Assembly: GCF_014653155.1 (NCBI RefSeq)
Contig: NZ_BNAF01000008.1
Location: forward strand, 62,001 to 126,000
Reading direction: 5' to 3'
Origin: Sphingobacterium griseoflavum
GTDB lineage: Bacteria; Bacteroidota; Bacteroidia; Sphingobacteriales; Sphingobacteriaceae
Length of the DNA stretch: 64,000 bases
Each line of letters starts with the position of its first letter. Position 1 is the first letter of the stretch. Under the pieces are notes generated by a model. That model had not been told where the DNA came from. It saw only the letters and a program-made list of their open reading frames with translations, and searched no databases. Both the position numbers and the translations under genes were made by a program. Below are positions 51,475 to 61,096 of this stretch, in pieces.

Positions 51475-52620
51475 TTAGTTCACTTTAACAATATGCGTAT
51501 ACTCCTTGTCGCCCTGCAGCACGACGCTGATGGTGGTCGACTTGCCATCTACGGCACCATCAAACTTCCATTTGTCGTCCCATTGTGTCACGGCATTCAG
51601 CAGTTTCAGGTGGTAGTAGGATGGATCGCTTGCCGCTGTTGGGCGGCTGTCGGTTGGGTTTTTCGCACCAAATTGTTGGGTAACGTTGTTCCCGTTTGCT
51701 ACCGTTGTCAACTGGAATTTGTAACGCTCGTCGCGCCCCCAGCTTTCTTGACGGAAGGTTACGGTACCCGTACCGCTCCAGATGCCTTTACCTTGGTAAG
51801 GAAGGTTAAACAAGATTTTGTTTTCTGGCGAGAACCAAAGGCCGATGGACCGGATTTCGGTAAAGCTAACGGTTGCGACGTTGAAATCGAGCGTAATGCG
51901 GTATACCCCCGTTTGGCTGACCTGCATATTGGTGTCGTCAGTGGCTTCTTTCAGTTTGGCTTGGTCGTCGGTGAAGAACTTGCGGGCATTTGCATCCTTG
52001 CGGTCAAGGAATACATAGCTTTTTCCTGCTTCCAACCGCGTGTAAATCTCGAATTCACCGGTCGCCGTTTGTTTGAAAGGTAGTGCTGTTGCGACGGATG
52101 TTCCGCCTTCCGAGCCTTCTCCTGATACATATAGCTCGTCGGGAATATCGGCAAAACCTTCTAAACTGCTGATGTTGAGTCTGCGTACGGCAGATGACTG
52201 CACGCGATTGATCCCGCGCGAAGCGATTACTGTCCATTGTACCTCGCCGCTTTCACCTGGATTTACGCCCGAGGAAATGGCCACGGCATTGAGCACCTTA
52301 TGGGTAACGTAGGCGTTGTTGGCAAAGCCTTTATTGTTGGACATCAGCTTGTATAGGGGTTTCGAAAAGTCACCGCCCACTTTGTCAAAAACTATTTCAT
52401 ACAGCGGCGCTCCGCCATCTTCGCTAAGCGCAGCTTCCCATTCAAAAAACAAGGAGGCCGTGCTGGAACTCACTAGTTTCACGGCCTTGTTGTCCAAGGG
52501 TTCAAAGAGCGTGTTTACTGCCGTGACCTGCACATCGCTATAGTTCATATTATCGGTTTTGCACGCTCCAAAGCAAGCGAGCAGGGCTGAAAGCCAAATA
52601 AAAATAGAAATTCTTTTCAT
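51475..52620 (-). CDS. SusE-type outer-membrane glycan-binding lipoprotein
   Basis: The 381-residue protein has a lipoprotein-type signal (MKRISIFIWLSALLACFGAC, Cys about 20). A SusE-like N-terminal Ig domain follows (SSTASLFFEWEAALSEDGGAPLYEI, HKVLNAVAISSGV), then two carbohydrate-binding-like beta-sandwiches (RLEAGKSYVFLDR and LWFSPENKILFNLPYQGKGIW) resembling the starch-binding modules of SusE/SusF. No catalytic motif is seen. It lies directly after SusD and before GH76 in the operon. Its role is to hold glycan at the surface, with mannan as the inferred ligand. Confidence 0.85.
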   Translation of the reverse strand: MKRISIFIWLSALLACFGACKTDNMNYSDVQVTAVNTLFEPLDNKAVKLVSSSTASLFFEWEAALSEDGGAPLYEIVFDKVGGDFSKPLYKLMSNNKGFANNAYVTHKVLNAVAISSGVNPGESGEVQWTVIASRGINRVQSSAVRRLNISSLEGFADIPDELYVSGEGSEGGTSVATALPFKQTATGEFEIYTRLEAGKSYVFLDRKDANARKFFTDDQAKLKEATDDTNMQVSQTGVYRITLDFNVATVSFTEIRSIGLWFSPENKILFNLPYQGKGIWSGTGTVTFRQESWGRDERYKFQLTTVANGNNVTQQFGAKNPTDSRPTAASDPSYYHLKLLNAVTQWDDKWKFDGAVDGKSTTISVVLQGDKEYTHIVKVN

Positions 52621-52638
52621 GATTGCTTAGATTATTAT

Positions 52639-54279
52639 TTAGTTAGCATGGCCGGGGTTGTTCGGCAATAAATTCTTGTTTAAATCAGTTTCTACTTGCG
52701 GCAACGACCAAAGGTAGTCTCTGTTCTCGTCGAAGCGCCGGGTATCGAGACGGATGTAGTCGCTGTTGCCATTGGCAAATTTTGCGCCATATACCGGGCC
52801 ATCAAGGTACGTTTTACCGGCTTTCCAACGGACGATGTCGAAGTAGCGCAAGCCTTCCAAAGCAAGTTCGCTCCGGCGTTCGTTGCGTAGCAGCGTCGTC
52901 ATGGCTGCGCTGTTGAGGCCGACAGGAAAGTCTAGTGCCGAGGCAGCTTCAAAGCCCGCCCGTTGGCGGATTGGGCGTATGGTCTGGTTCCAGACGGTGG
53001 CATCCAGTTGCCCGAGCTGTTGTTTTGCCTCGGCATACATCAAGAGGACATCCGCGTAGCGAAACATGATGATGTTTAGACCCGATTGAAACACCTCGGT
53101 AGCTGTTCTGTCATAATATTTACGCACGTAGTAACCAGTGGGCGATGCATTGGCGGCTGTGCCCGTATATACATCCATGCGCTCTTGCTCGCTGCTTCCC
53201 GTGCCCGGTCGGGTATAGATGGTGCGTGTGGTTCCGTCAAAGTTGACCCACTGTGCACCATGATGTACGACCGTTGCAGTTAAACGTGGATCACGGTTGA
53301 CATAGGGATTGTTTTCGTTGTAACTCGGGGTATTGCCGATGCTGGTGCCGTTTAGTGTCAAGTAGTTGTCTACCAGGCTCTGCAGCGGCGCATAGGCGTT
53401 GAGTCGTGCGCCAGCCGATAAGGGTGCCGCATCATACAGTTTGCCCCACATTTTTAGGGACGGTACATAGGCATAGTCTAAGATCACCTCCTCATTATAC
53501 TCGTTGGCTGCTTCGAAAAGGCCACTGTAACTTGGGAATAGCGCATAGTTGCCATAGGTTCCCTGTGCATTCATCAGACTGTCGCAGTAGTCGACCGTTT
53601 TTTGCCAGTTGCTTTCATAGAGGTAAGCGCGTGCTTGAAAAGCCATGGCCGCACCTTTGGTAATCCGACCACGATCTGCATTAGCCAGTTCGTCGCGACT
53701 GGGGAGCATACTGCTGATCGCAGAAAGCTCTGCGTGGATAAATGCCAAAATCGTTGCTTTTGGTGTGCGCGCAATTTGTTCCGATTCTTCCAACGTAATA
53801 TCTTCGGTAAAGAACGGCACATCGCCGTAGAAGTTGACTAGCCGGAAATAGATCAACGCACGGATAAAGCGCATTTCGGCTATTTTCCTCTGCTTCCAAG
53901 CATCGGTCGCATCAGGCACGCGGTCTACATTTTCTAAAAATACGTGAACCGTCTTCAGGCCACCATACGCATCGCTCCACTCGGAGGCAAAACGCCCTAA
54001 AGTGGGCATGGGCATACCATTTCGAATGGATCGCTGATCGGTATTGGATCGTCCTTCAAAAATATTATCGCTCAGCGCTTCATCGTTAAACATCTTATCG
54101 GCCGAGTACATTTGATTGTAGGCCATGTTGACCATCTGCTCGGCATTTTCCACCGACTGCCAAAACGTAGCATCGGTAAATTCGTCTGTCGGGAGCGGAT
54201 CCATCGTATTGCAGGAATACAAGCTTAGCAGCAAGAGACCGCCGCTATATAAAAAGTGAATAATTCGTTTCATTGTCAT
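52639..54279 (-). CDS. SusD/RagB-type glycan-binding lipoprotein (PUL 2)
   Basis: The 546-residue protein has a lipoprotein signal (LLLLSLYSC, Cys about 23), mature start NTMDPLPTDEFTDATFW, and the SusD pattern. This comprises KIAEMRFIRALIYFRLVNFYGDVPFFTE near 130-160, FMIFRYADVLLMYAEAK-like near 425, and LLRNERRSELALEGLRYFDIVRW near 475. It starts 4 bases after the SusC stop, the usual tandem arrangement. Length is normal. Confidence 0.94.
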   Translation of the reverse strand: MTMKRIIHFLYSGGLLLLSLYSCNTMDPLPTDEFTDATFWQSVENAEQMVNMAYNQMYSADKMFNDEALSDNIFEGRSNTDQRSIRNGMPMPTLGRFASEWSDAYGGLKTVHVFLENVDRVPDATDAWKQRKIAEMRFIRALIYFRLVNFYGDVPFFTEDITLEESEQIARTPKATILAFIHAELSAISSMLPSRDELANADRGRITKGAAMAFQARAYLYESNWQKTVDYCDSLMNAQGTYGNYALFPSYSGLFEAANEYNEEVILDYAYVPSLKMWGKLYDAAPLSAGARLNAYAPLQSLVDNYLTLNGTSIGNTPSYNENNPYVNRDPRLTATVVHHGAQWVNFDGTTRTIYTRPGTGSSEQERMDVYTGTAANASPTGYYVRKYYDRTATEVFQSGLNIIMFRYADVLLMYAEAKQQLGQLDATVWNQTIRPIRQRAGFEAASALDFPVGLNSAAMTTLLRNERRSELALEGLRYFDIVRWKAGKTYLDGPVYGAKFANGNSDYIRLDTRRFDENRDYLWSLPQVETDLNKNLLPNNPGHAN

Positions 54280-54283
54280 GCTA

Positions 54284-57200
54284 TTAAAACTGTATATCTA
54301 AGCCCAGCCCATAGTATTTCAAGGTAGGGTAATTCCGTGCACTGTTGGCGCTACCGCTCATGTTGCCATCAAATTCCGACGACTCGGGGTCTATCCAAGA
54401 GTTCATGCTAAGCGTCAGCAAATTTTGCGCATTGGCGAAGATGCGCGCACGCTGTAAGTGCAGGCGATTGGCCCAGCCTTGCGGTAAGGAATAGCCCACC
54501 TGCAGATTCTTTAAGCGTGCATAGCGTCCGTTGAATAGGTAGATATCCGATTCCATCTGGTAATTGTTGCTTGTGGATGACGATCCCGCCGCGGTAAGTC
54601 TCGGCCATGCAGCATCGGTATTCGTAGGCGTCCAATAGTCGAGCTGATGCTGGTAGATAGCAAAGGAGTAGTTTTCGTGGAAAGGCTCCACCAATTCGCC
54701 GCGCACCATCATATCGCGCTTACCGACACCCTGCCAAAACATGCTGAAATCAAAATTCTTGAATTTCACGTCGTAGGTAAAGCCGAAAGTAAGGCGTGGG
54801 AAAGCATGCCCCAGTACAAAGCGGTCTTTAGAGTCGATGACCCCGTCGTTGTTGCGGTCGATATAGCGCACGTCGCCGGGCTGCAAATCCGAAGAACTGG
54901 TGCCCACCGGCAGGGCTGCCGTTTCGATCTCTTGCATATTCTGGAAGTACCCCTGTACCTTATACCCATAATAAGCGTTGACCGGCAGGCCTTCACGGAT
55001 AATCTTGCGTATGCGGTCTGCTTCCGAGAACTGTTCTTTTCCTTCAAAATAGGTTACTTCGTTATAGGTATCACCAACATTTGCCGAGAAGCTGTGCTGT
55101 GCTTCGCCCGTCTGCATATTATAGGCTAGGACCAATTCCCAACCTTGGTTGTTCATTTTACCGATATTCATTTTATTTAATATCGTTCCGAAAGTCGCAG
55201 GGATTCTTGGTGTCAACAAGATTTCTGAAGTGTGTTTATGGAAATAGTCGAAGCTGGCCGTTAAACGGTTTTGGAGAAAAGAAGCATCTACACCGATGTT
55301 GAAATTGTTTGTCCGTTCCCATTGTAGATCTTCTGTTCCTAATCGGAAACCTGCACCGCTCACCGCACTGTTATTGAAACCATAACTGTTGTTGAAAGGC
55401 TCATAACGCGTTAAAAATTGGTAAGGATCCATATCCTGATTCCCCAATACACCATAAGAAGCCCTTAATTTCAGATCGCCTACACGCTCGCTATAGGCTT
55501 GCATAAAAGATTCTTCAGAAAGCCGCCAACCCGCAGATACTGAAGGAAAGAAGCCCCAGCGATATGCTTGGGCAAAGCGCGATGAACCGTCGTAACGAAA
55601 AGTAGCTTCCAAAAAGTAACGTTGTGCATAGGCGTAATTTAAGCGGCCAATTAAAGAACTGATATTTATTTCCCGAGTTCCTTCCAATGACGACCGACTG
55701 GTCGGATCAAACTCCGTACCGGTGGTTGGTGTGCCTAGGATAGGATCCGTAAATCGGTATTTGATTTCGTTGATGCGACTTGTTTCAGATTCGTTGGTTG
55801 CGCCAAAAAGTCCTTTGAATTCATGGTCGCCAAAGGTCTTGTTATAGTCCAATAGCAATTGGTAATTTAGCAGCGTTCTTTTCTCGTTGAAATCCTCCGT
55901 ATTGCGGGTCGAGTTTACATTAACAGCCGGTCTTTCTGCGTCGGCACTGGCGTATAATGGTACTTGAATACGTCGGATAAAGCGGTGGTCGGCATTTATG
56001 TCTGCCCCAAAAACGCCTCGGAGCTTCAGCCCATCCATCAGCCGCACATCAAGGGCTATGTTAGCGTTGAAGAAATCGTTGTCGCTTTTGATGTATCCTC
56101 CATCCCGCAATTCCGCCAAGGGATTTTGATCCGTTAACGCATTGTTGATCAGGTAGCGTCCATTATCTGCCTGCATGCGATAATAGTAATAGGGCGGTAT
56201 GCGCGACGAATTGATGATGGCGTTACTTGCCGTGCTGCTCAAGCCGTTGTTGCGCGCGTAAGATACGATGGTGTTTAGTTTGAAGATCCCATATTCAGTA
56301 GACATATTGCTGCGTAGGTTGTAGCGTTTGATGCCGTAATCGCTATTGCCCACGAAATTACTTCCCTGATCCAGGAATCCACCAGAGAATAGGTAGGTTG
56401 ATTGCTCGCCACCACCCGATACGGTGACATTATGATTTTGCTGCCAGGCCGCCTGCATGATTTGGTCGTAGTTCCACTGTTCTATACCGCGGTTATCATA
56501 AAGATCTTGAATCTGGTCAGGCGTAAACTCGGGGTCTTTGCCCACGTTGGTCAAGGCCAAGTTCTTGAGCGTCGCATTTTGATAGCCCTGCACGGGGCTA
56601 AACAAGATCTGCGGATCTTGCGCGCCGACGAGCGACGAGAGGCTTACTCGTGGCCGCTGGTTACGTTTTCCACTTTTTGTGGTCACCAAAACAACACCAT
56701 TGGCCGAGCGCGATCCATAAATTGCCGCTGTACCTGCATCTTTTAACACCGACACATTCTCGATGTCCATCGGATTGAGCTTGTTGAGGGCAGCCACGTC
56801 GGTGATGAGCCCATCGATCACGACCAGTGGTCCGTTGCTGTTCAGTGTTGATATACCACGGATATTGATATTCATGGTATTGCTGTTGGGATCCATGCTG
56901 CGCTGCTGTATGTTGAGGCTGGGCGATGCGCCCTGCAAGGCTTGCATAGTATTGGCGACTGGGCGGTTTTCAATAGCTTTGGCATTGATTTGATCGACAG
57001 CCCCCACCACCGATCGGCGTGTGGTCGTACCGTAGCCCACGACAATGACCTCATCCAAAGACTGGTTGTTGTCGGAAAGTGTTACGGTCATTTCTTCGCC
57101 ATCTACACGGCGCATAACGTCTTGATAGCCTAGAAATGTTATGCGTACGTTATCGCCTAGTTTGGCGTTTAGCGTGAAGGCTCCCTCACTATCAGTCACC

Positions 57201-57394
57201 GCCGAGCTGGAGCTGCCGACAACGAGGATTGTGGCCCCTTGTATGGGGCTACCGCGTTCATCAACGACCTTTCCGCGCACCGACAGCTGTACTTCCATGT
57301 GGCGCGACAAAAAAGTGCCGACACCCGCCTGTGCCGGGTAGTGCCCAAACAACAAGGCCCCCGCAACAAGAAATAATTTCGACTTTTTGATCAT
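54284..57394 (-). CDS. SusC-type TonB-dependent transporter (PUL 2)
   Basis: The 1036-residue protein has a signal peptide ending near PAQA, a carboxypeptidase-regulatory-like domain (GKVVDERGSPIQGATILVVG), the VIVVGYGTTTRRSVVGAV linker and a plug (TMQALQGASPSLNIQ, NIRGISTLNSNGPLVVIDG, VSVLKDAGTAAIYGSRSANG). The 22-strand-type barrel ends YYGLGLDIQF. It opens the SusC-SusD-SusE-GH76-GH76 operon. Its promoter region holds ACCGGT-centred palindromes, so it is probably controlled by the LacI protein encoded at 59957. Confidence 0.95.
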   Translation of the reverse strand: MIKKSKLFLVAGALLFGHYPAQAGVGTFLSRHMEVQLSVRGKVVDERGSPIQGATILVVGSSSSAVTDSEGAFTLNAKLGDNVRITFLGYQDVMRRVDGEEMTVTLSDNNQSLDEVIVVGYGTTTRRSVVGAVDQINAKAIENRPVANTMQALQGASPSLNIQQRSMDPNSNTMNINIRGISTLNSNGPLVVIDGLITDVAALNKLNPMDIENVSVLKDAGTAAIYGSRSANGVVLVTTKSGKRNQRPRVSLSSLVGAQDPQILFSPVQGYQNATLKNLALTNVGKDPEFTPDQIQDLYDNRGIEQWNYDQIMQAAWQQNHNVTVSGGGEQSTYLFSGGFLDQGSNFVGNSDYGIKRYNLRSNMSTEYGIFKLNTIVSYARNNGLSSTASNAIINSSRIPPYYYYRMQADNGRYLINNALTDQNPLAELRDGGYIKSDNDFFNANIALDVRLMDGLKLRGVFGADINADHRFIRRIQVPLYASADAERPAVNVNSTRNTEDFNEKRTLLNYQLLLDYNKTFGDHEFKGLFGATNESETSRINEIKYRFTDPILGTPTTGTEFDPTSRSSLEGTREINISSLIGRLNYAYAQRYFLEATFRYDGSSRFAQAYRWGFFPSVSAGWRLSEESFMQAYSERVGDLKLRASYGVLGNQDMDPYQFLTRYEPFNNSYGFNNSAVSGAGFRLGTEDLQWERTNNFNIGVDASFLQNRLTASFDYFHKHTSEILLTPRIPATFGTILNKMNIGKMNNQGWELVLAYNMQTGEAQHSFSANVGDTYNEVTYFEGKEQFSEADRIRKIIREGLPVNAYYGYKVQGYFQNMQEIETAALPVGTSSSDLQPGDVRYIDRNNDGVIDSKDRFVLGHAFPRLTFGFTYDVKFKNFDFSMFWQGVGKRDMMVRGELVEPFHENYSFAIYQHQLDYWTPTNTDAAWPRLTAAGSSSTSNNYQMESDIYLFNGRYARLKNLQVGYSLPQGWANRLHLQRARIFANAQNLLTLSMNSWIDPESSEFDGNMSGSANSARNYPTLKYYGLGLDIQF

Positions 57395-57430
57395 ATGAAT
57401 AATGGTTTATATCGTGACTTGCGCCTGTTA

Positions 57431-57475
57431 GCAAAACCGGGTTAGCTTAACACCTAAACCGGTTTAACAAAAGTA
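57431..57475 (-). promoter_or_regulatory. Promoter and LacI-type operators of PUL 2
   Basis: On the minus strand TACTTTTG (57475-57468) matches the -7 consensus TAnnTTTG. The palindrome TAAACCGGTTTA (57455-57466) lies immediately downstream of it, over the expected start point. An imperfect copy, GCAAAACCGGGTTAGC (57431-57446), is centred 22 bases further, two helical turns away. The same AAACCGGTTT core occurs in the operator at 59891-59920, pointing to a shared repressor. No clear -33 element is seen. Confidence 0.65.
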
Positions 57476-57600
57476 AAGATAAAATTTGCAATTCCTAGCA
57501 TTCACGTAAATTTTTTCGAAGACAAGCTGATGAACGAAATTTCTAGGATAGAAAATATCTTTTGTGGTTGCACAAAGAGCCAAGCGGGGCCTCTAAACAA

Positions 57601-57641
57601 ACTGCGGCGCTGAGCGAGGAGGTATCGCTCAGCGCCGCAGT
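57601..57641 (-). terminator. Very stable terminator-type hairpin after the MFS gene
   Basis: ACTGCGGCGCTGAGCGA (57601-57617) and TCGCTCAGCGCCGCAGT (57625-57641) form a perfect 17-bp stem with loop GGAGGTA. It lies 39 bases past the MFS stop on the minus strand and is followed there by the T-rich TTTGTTTAG. It separates the ROK-MFS unit from the PUL 2 promoter. Confidence 0.8.
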
Positions 57642-57680
57642 GTGAGGGAAGGTATGCCGCGTTGGTTTCGGTCGCTGCAG

Positions 57681-58970
57681 CTACTGCAGTGTCTCCTTCA
57701 TGCTTTCCAAGGCCCTGCCTTTTGTTTCGGGCAAGAGCAAAATAAATACAAAGGAAAGGACGACCATCAGGGCGTAGAAAAGGAATATATAGAAACCGCC
57801 CTGTTCGAAACCTTCCACCACCACGGGAAACAGCCAGGAGATAATGGCGGCAAAAACCCAATGTGTGGTACTGCCCAACGAGGAACCTTTTGCGCGTACT
57901 TCATTGGGGAAGATCTCGGCCAAAAACACCCATATAACTGCTCCCTGCGACAGCGCAAAACAACCGATAAAGCCTATAATATAGTACAGCAGGAAGGGTG
58001 AGTGCTCGCCTTTCAGTCCAAATGCCGTTAGCAATAAAAAGAAGAACATGCCAATAGCGCCTAACAGGAGTAGCTTTTTTCGTCCTACGCGATCGATGAT
58101 GCTCATGCCCAATAAGGTAAACAACACATTGGTGCCACCAATAAAAATGGGCTGCAAATAGGCGAGCTGGGCCTCAAATCCTGCCATCTCAAAGATACGC
58201 GGTGCGTAATACAGGATTGCGTTAATCCCCGTCATTTGGTTGAAGAAGGCTAGCATGACGGCGAAGAAAATAGGTTTGCTGTATTGCTTTTGCCATAGTG
58301 CGGTTGCCGGCTGTCGTTTGGTCGGTTCCATCTCTGCTGTGGAGGTCGGCTGTCCCAAACGCGCAAAAACGACGTTGGCGGCCGCAGTGCCCTTGTGTAT
58401 CGCCAGCCAGCGTGGGCTTTCGGGAAGTATCCGCAGTAATGCGTAGAACAGGACCGCCGGCAAGGCCATGATGCCCAGCATATAGCGCCATGCCTGCTCG
58501 CCCAAGCCAGCAAAAAGGAAATTGGTTAGGTAGGCTACAAATATGCCTGTTACAATCATGATTTGGAATAAGCCCGTCAGTTTGCCGCGATCCTTTGCGG
58601 GCGCAATTTCCGAAATGTAGACAGGGCCCACGACCGAGCTAACGCCTACCGCCAGCCCGCCCAGAAATCGGAATAATAGAAACAATGACCAGATAGGTGA
58701 CAGTCCGCAGCCGACTGCTGAAAAGAGGTAGAGGAGCGCGATTGCGCCCAAGACGGATTTACGCCCATATTTTTCGGCATACCCGCCGGCAAACAACGCG
58801 CCCAAAATTGTTCCGATCAAGGAGATGGACACCGTTAAACCATGCCAGAACGCATCCAGGTGCCATAATTTTTGAATAATCTGCTCTGCGCCAGAGATCA
58901 CGGCTGTTTCGAAGCCGAACAAGAAACCGCCCAAAGAGGCGATCAGCGCATATTTCCATACGTTTTTCAT
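57681..58970 (-). CDS. MFS sugar porter (sugar/H+ symporter family)
   Basis: ATG 58970 gives MKNVWKYALIASLGGFLFGF, the standard start of the family. It overlaps the ROK gene stop by four bases (ATGA), so the longer frame from 59009 is unlikely. About 429 residues and twelve membrane helices are present. Sugar-porter motifs are GYAEKYGRKSVLG after helix 2, RFLGGLAVGVSS, ILPESPRWLAIHKG in the central loop, QMTGINAILYYAPRIFE in helix 7 and LLPETKGRALE at the end. It would carry a monosaccharide across the inner membrane. Mannose or glucose is suggested by the neighbouring kinase and mannan PUL. Confidence 0.92.
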   Translation of the reverse strand: MKNVWKYALIASLGGFLFGFETAVISGAEQIIQKLWHLDAFWHGLTVSISLIGTILGALFAGGYAEKYGRKSVLGAIALLYLFSAVGCGLSPIWSLFLLFRFLGGLAVGVSSVVGPVYISEIAPAKDRGKLTGLFQIMIVTGIFVAYLTNFLFAGLGEQAWRYMLGIMALPAVLFYALLRILPESPRWLAIHKGTAAANVVFARLGQPTSTAEMEPTKRQPATALWQKQYSKPIFFAVMLAFFNQMTGINAILYYAPRIFEMAGFEAQLAYLQPIFIGGTNVLFTLLGMSIIDRVGRKKLLLLGAIGMFFFLLLTAFGLKGEHSPFLLYYIIGFIGCFALSQGAVIWVFLAEIFPNEVRAKGSSLGSTTHWVFAAIISWLFPVVVEGFEQGGFYIFLFYALMVVLSFVFILLLPETKGRALESMKETLQ

Positions 58971-59815
58971 TGTTGATAAGAAGTTGCAAGGCCATAAAAT
59001 AGATTCCACTCCTGAAAAGAAGCAACATAGCAGCGAAGCTGTAACTTTTTCTCCACTGCCGGCAAAAACCAGGGATGTGCTTTCGCAATATTTCCGCCCA
59101 GGATAATGCCATCGGGCTGCAGGGGTAGGATATGCTGCTTGAGAAAATCCTGCAGCGCATCGCCAAGGTAGGTAAATGCTTCACCACGTTCGGTCTCCAA
59201 TTCGTCGGTGTCCAGCAGTGCTTTTACATGGGCTAGGTGCTTTACGCCCCGTTGCTGCAGGAACGTGAGGATGCCGCGCGTCGAAATATAGTCTTCGGCA
59301 ATGCCTTGCCGGAACGCGGCAGAGCCGTAATTTAGATCCTTTACTGTGCCGTTGTCGTATAACGCAGAGCCCAATCCGGTTCCCAGCGTGAGTCCGACGA
59401 TACGCTGTCCGTGTAGCCGATAATGGTAGAGTTCGCCCCAGAGGAAGGCCTCGGCATCGTTCACAAAGCGTACGGCATCTGCTGGTACGTCGTAGGTTGC
59501 ACTTAAATAAGATCGGACGTCCATGTGCAGGAGCGCTTGGTATTTATGCATACCATCCATGAGGCATATACCGCGGACATAGTCGAAGGGTCCGGGCATG
59601 GCGACAAGCAGAGCGGCAATTTCGTGTTGCTGCGGATCCCATACTTGGCGGATCACGGCGTCCCATTGGGCGAGAATGCACGTACGGCTTTCCATACTAT
59701 TGACATCTCCTCGGGCTTCCCGCAAGGCGGTGTATTGTCCGTTACGGATCTGCAAGGAAGCCGTAGCGATGTGCGAGCCCCCGACATCTAGACAGATAAC
59801 AATCGGCATTTTCAT
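58967..59815 (-). CDS. ROK-like sugar kinase
   Basis: ATG 59815 (or 59809) places the phosphate-binding LDVGGSHIATASL at the N terminus. The frame runs on upstream to 59950, but that part overlaps the operator. The protein has about 282 residues, with MPGPFDYVRGICLMDG, RFVNDAEAFLWGE (catalytic Asp in the ND pair) and LTLGTGLGSALYDNG (ATP-binding), as in ROK sugar kinases. The usual ROK zinc motif CxCGxxGC is absent: the matching region reads NYGSAAFRQGIAEDYIST without cysteines. It probably phosphorylates an imported hexose such as mannose or glucose. It is translationally coupled to the MFS porter. Confidence 0.78.
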   Translation of the reverse strand: MKMPIVICLDVGGSHIATASLQIRNGQYTALREARGDVNSMESRTCILAQWDAVIRQVWDPQQHEIAALLVAMPGPFDYVRGICLMDGMHKYQALLHMDVRSYLSATYDVPADAVRFVNDAEAFLWGELYHYRLHGQRIVGLTLGTGLGSALYDNGTVKDLNYGSAAFRQGIAEDYISTRGILTFLQQRGVKHLAHVKALLDTDELETERGEAFTYLGDALQDFLKQHILPLQPDGIILGGNIAKAHPWFLPAVEKKLQLRCYVASFQEWNLFYGLATSYQQ

Positions 59816-59890
59816 AGGCTGGCGCAGCGGCCGGTACGGCACGCATAATGGTTCAAAAAAGTGTTTGTAAACATGATTTATAAAGGTTAT

Positions 59891-59920
59891 ACAAATAGCA
59901 AAACCGGTTTTGCTATTTGT
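59891..59920. promoter_or_regulatory. 30-base perfect palindrome, LacI-type operator
   Basis: The 15-base arm ACAAATAGCAAAACC (59891-59905) is followed without a gap by its exact reverse complement (59906-59920), so the centre is ACCGGT. It lies between the LacI gene stop and the start of the ROK-MFS unit, and shares the AAACCGGTTT core with the site before SusC. Centres with a CG step are typical of LacI-family operators. Confidence 0.8.
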
Positions 59921-59956
59921 AAAGCTAGAAGAATTCGGGAGAATCTCCAAATATTT

Positions 59957-60952
59957 TTATAAAGAACTTTCGCGGATCTGTATTTTGGATTTGATAATCT
60001 TCTCTGTTGCAGGCTTATCTTTATCAAGGAGTTGCTCCATGAGCATTTGCACGGCAGCTTGGGCTATTTTTTCAAGAGGCTGCCGGATGCAGGAAATTTG
60101 AGGACGGATTAGTTCCAGCACTTCGAGATCATCGAAGGTAATTACCCCTAGCGCGTGCTCTTGACCTAGCTTACGGATGGCTTTGAGGCCAGCTATGCAG
60201 ACGTAGTTGGTGCTGAAAAACAAGGCGTCGATGTGCGGGTTCTTTTTTAGCCATTTGGTCATTTCTTTGGCGGGGTCATGGGTTTTGTCGAGAAACGATG
60301 TGTAAAGGACCTGTTCCTTGCAATCATGCTCTGCAAGCACGTCGCGGTAAGCACGCAAGCGGTCCTGCATCTGCGGCTGCTGCGAGTCGATCGTTACCAT
60401 GCCGATCTTTTTGTAGCCCCGCTCCAGTAGATGTTCCACAGCCAGTCTACTGGCTTCATAATTGTTCGTGCCGACATAGTTGGTTTGCAAATTAGGAATT
60501 TTACGGTCAAACAATATGAGTGGGATCTTGCTCTTTAGCATCCGTTCCACTTCGTCATGCATGGCATCGGTGGGTGCCAATATGATGCCTTCCACCTGCT
60601 TGTCGAGCATAGTCTGCACGATTTCCGCCGCTAGCTTGTTGTCCCCCATTGTGCTACTGTACAACACTTGGTACTCATGCTTGCGTAGATACTCCTCAAT
60701 ATGTAGGGCAATAGGTCCAAAAAAAGAATCTCCGATATTCTCTACAATAAGACCAATGGTGCGCGACTTTCCCGTAGCCAAGCTCTTGGCCAGCGCATTG
60801 GGTTTGTAGCCGATCTCTTCAATATAGTCACGGATTCGCTGCGCCGATGCTTTGCTGATGCGGCCTTCCTCGGCTTTTCCATTTATTACCAGCGAGACGG
60901 TCGACTTTGATACTTTCAGATGCTTTGCAATTTCACTAATGGACATGCTCAT
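59957..60952 (-). CDS. LacI-family transcriptional regulator
   Basis: The 331-residue protein begins with the LacI helix-turn-helix (SISEIAKHLKVSKSTVSLVING, about 3-24) and the hinge region KPNALAKSLATG (about 51-62). A type-1 periplasmic-binding-like sensor domain follows (TIGLIVENIGDSFFG, LILFDRKIPNLQTNYVGTNN, IGMVTIDSQQPQMQDRL, GVITFDDLEVLELIRPQISC). Its stop lies 36 bases from the 30-base palindrome. Together with the same core at the PUL 2 promoter this suggests one regulon: ROK-MFS and SusCDE-GH76. The inducer is probably a mono- or disaccharide derived from mannan, which is inference. Confidence 0.92.
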   Translation of the reverse strand: MSMSISEIAKHLKVSKSTVSLVINGKAEEGRISKASAQRIRDYIEEIGYKPNALAKSLATGKSRTIGLIVENIGDSFFGPIALHIEEYLRKHEYQVLYSSTMGDNKLAAEIVQTMLDKQVEGIILAPTDAMHDEVERMLKSKIPLILFDRKIPNLQTNYVGTNNYEASRLAVEHLLERGYKKIGMVTIDSQQPQMQDRLRAYRDVLAEHDCKEQVLYTSFLDKTHDPAKEMTKWLKKNPHIDALFFSTNYVCIAGLKAIRKLGQEHALGVITFDDLEVLELIRPQISCIRQPLEKIAQAAVQMLMEQLLDKDKPATEKIIKSKIQIRESSL

Positions 60953-61096
60953 TTTTTCTTGCTAGCAAATTACGATTTTTTTTGATTTTTCGTATAAAGA
61001 TCATTTGGTCGCGACGTGTTGCGGAATTTTCTTCTCTATAACCCATAAGGTTTCTAAACCAAAACGTTAGAATTTTTTTTATCTTGCATTTACGCT

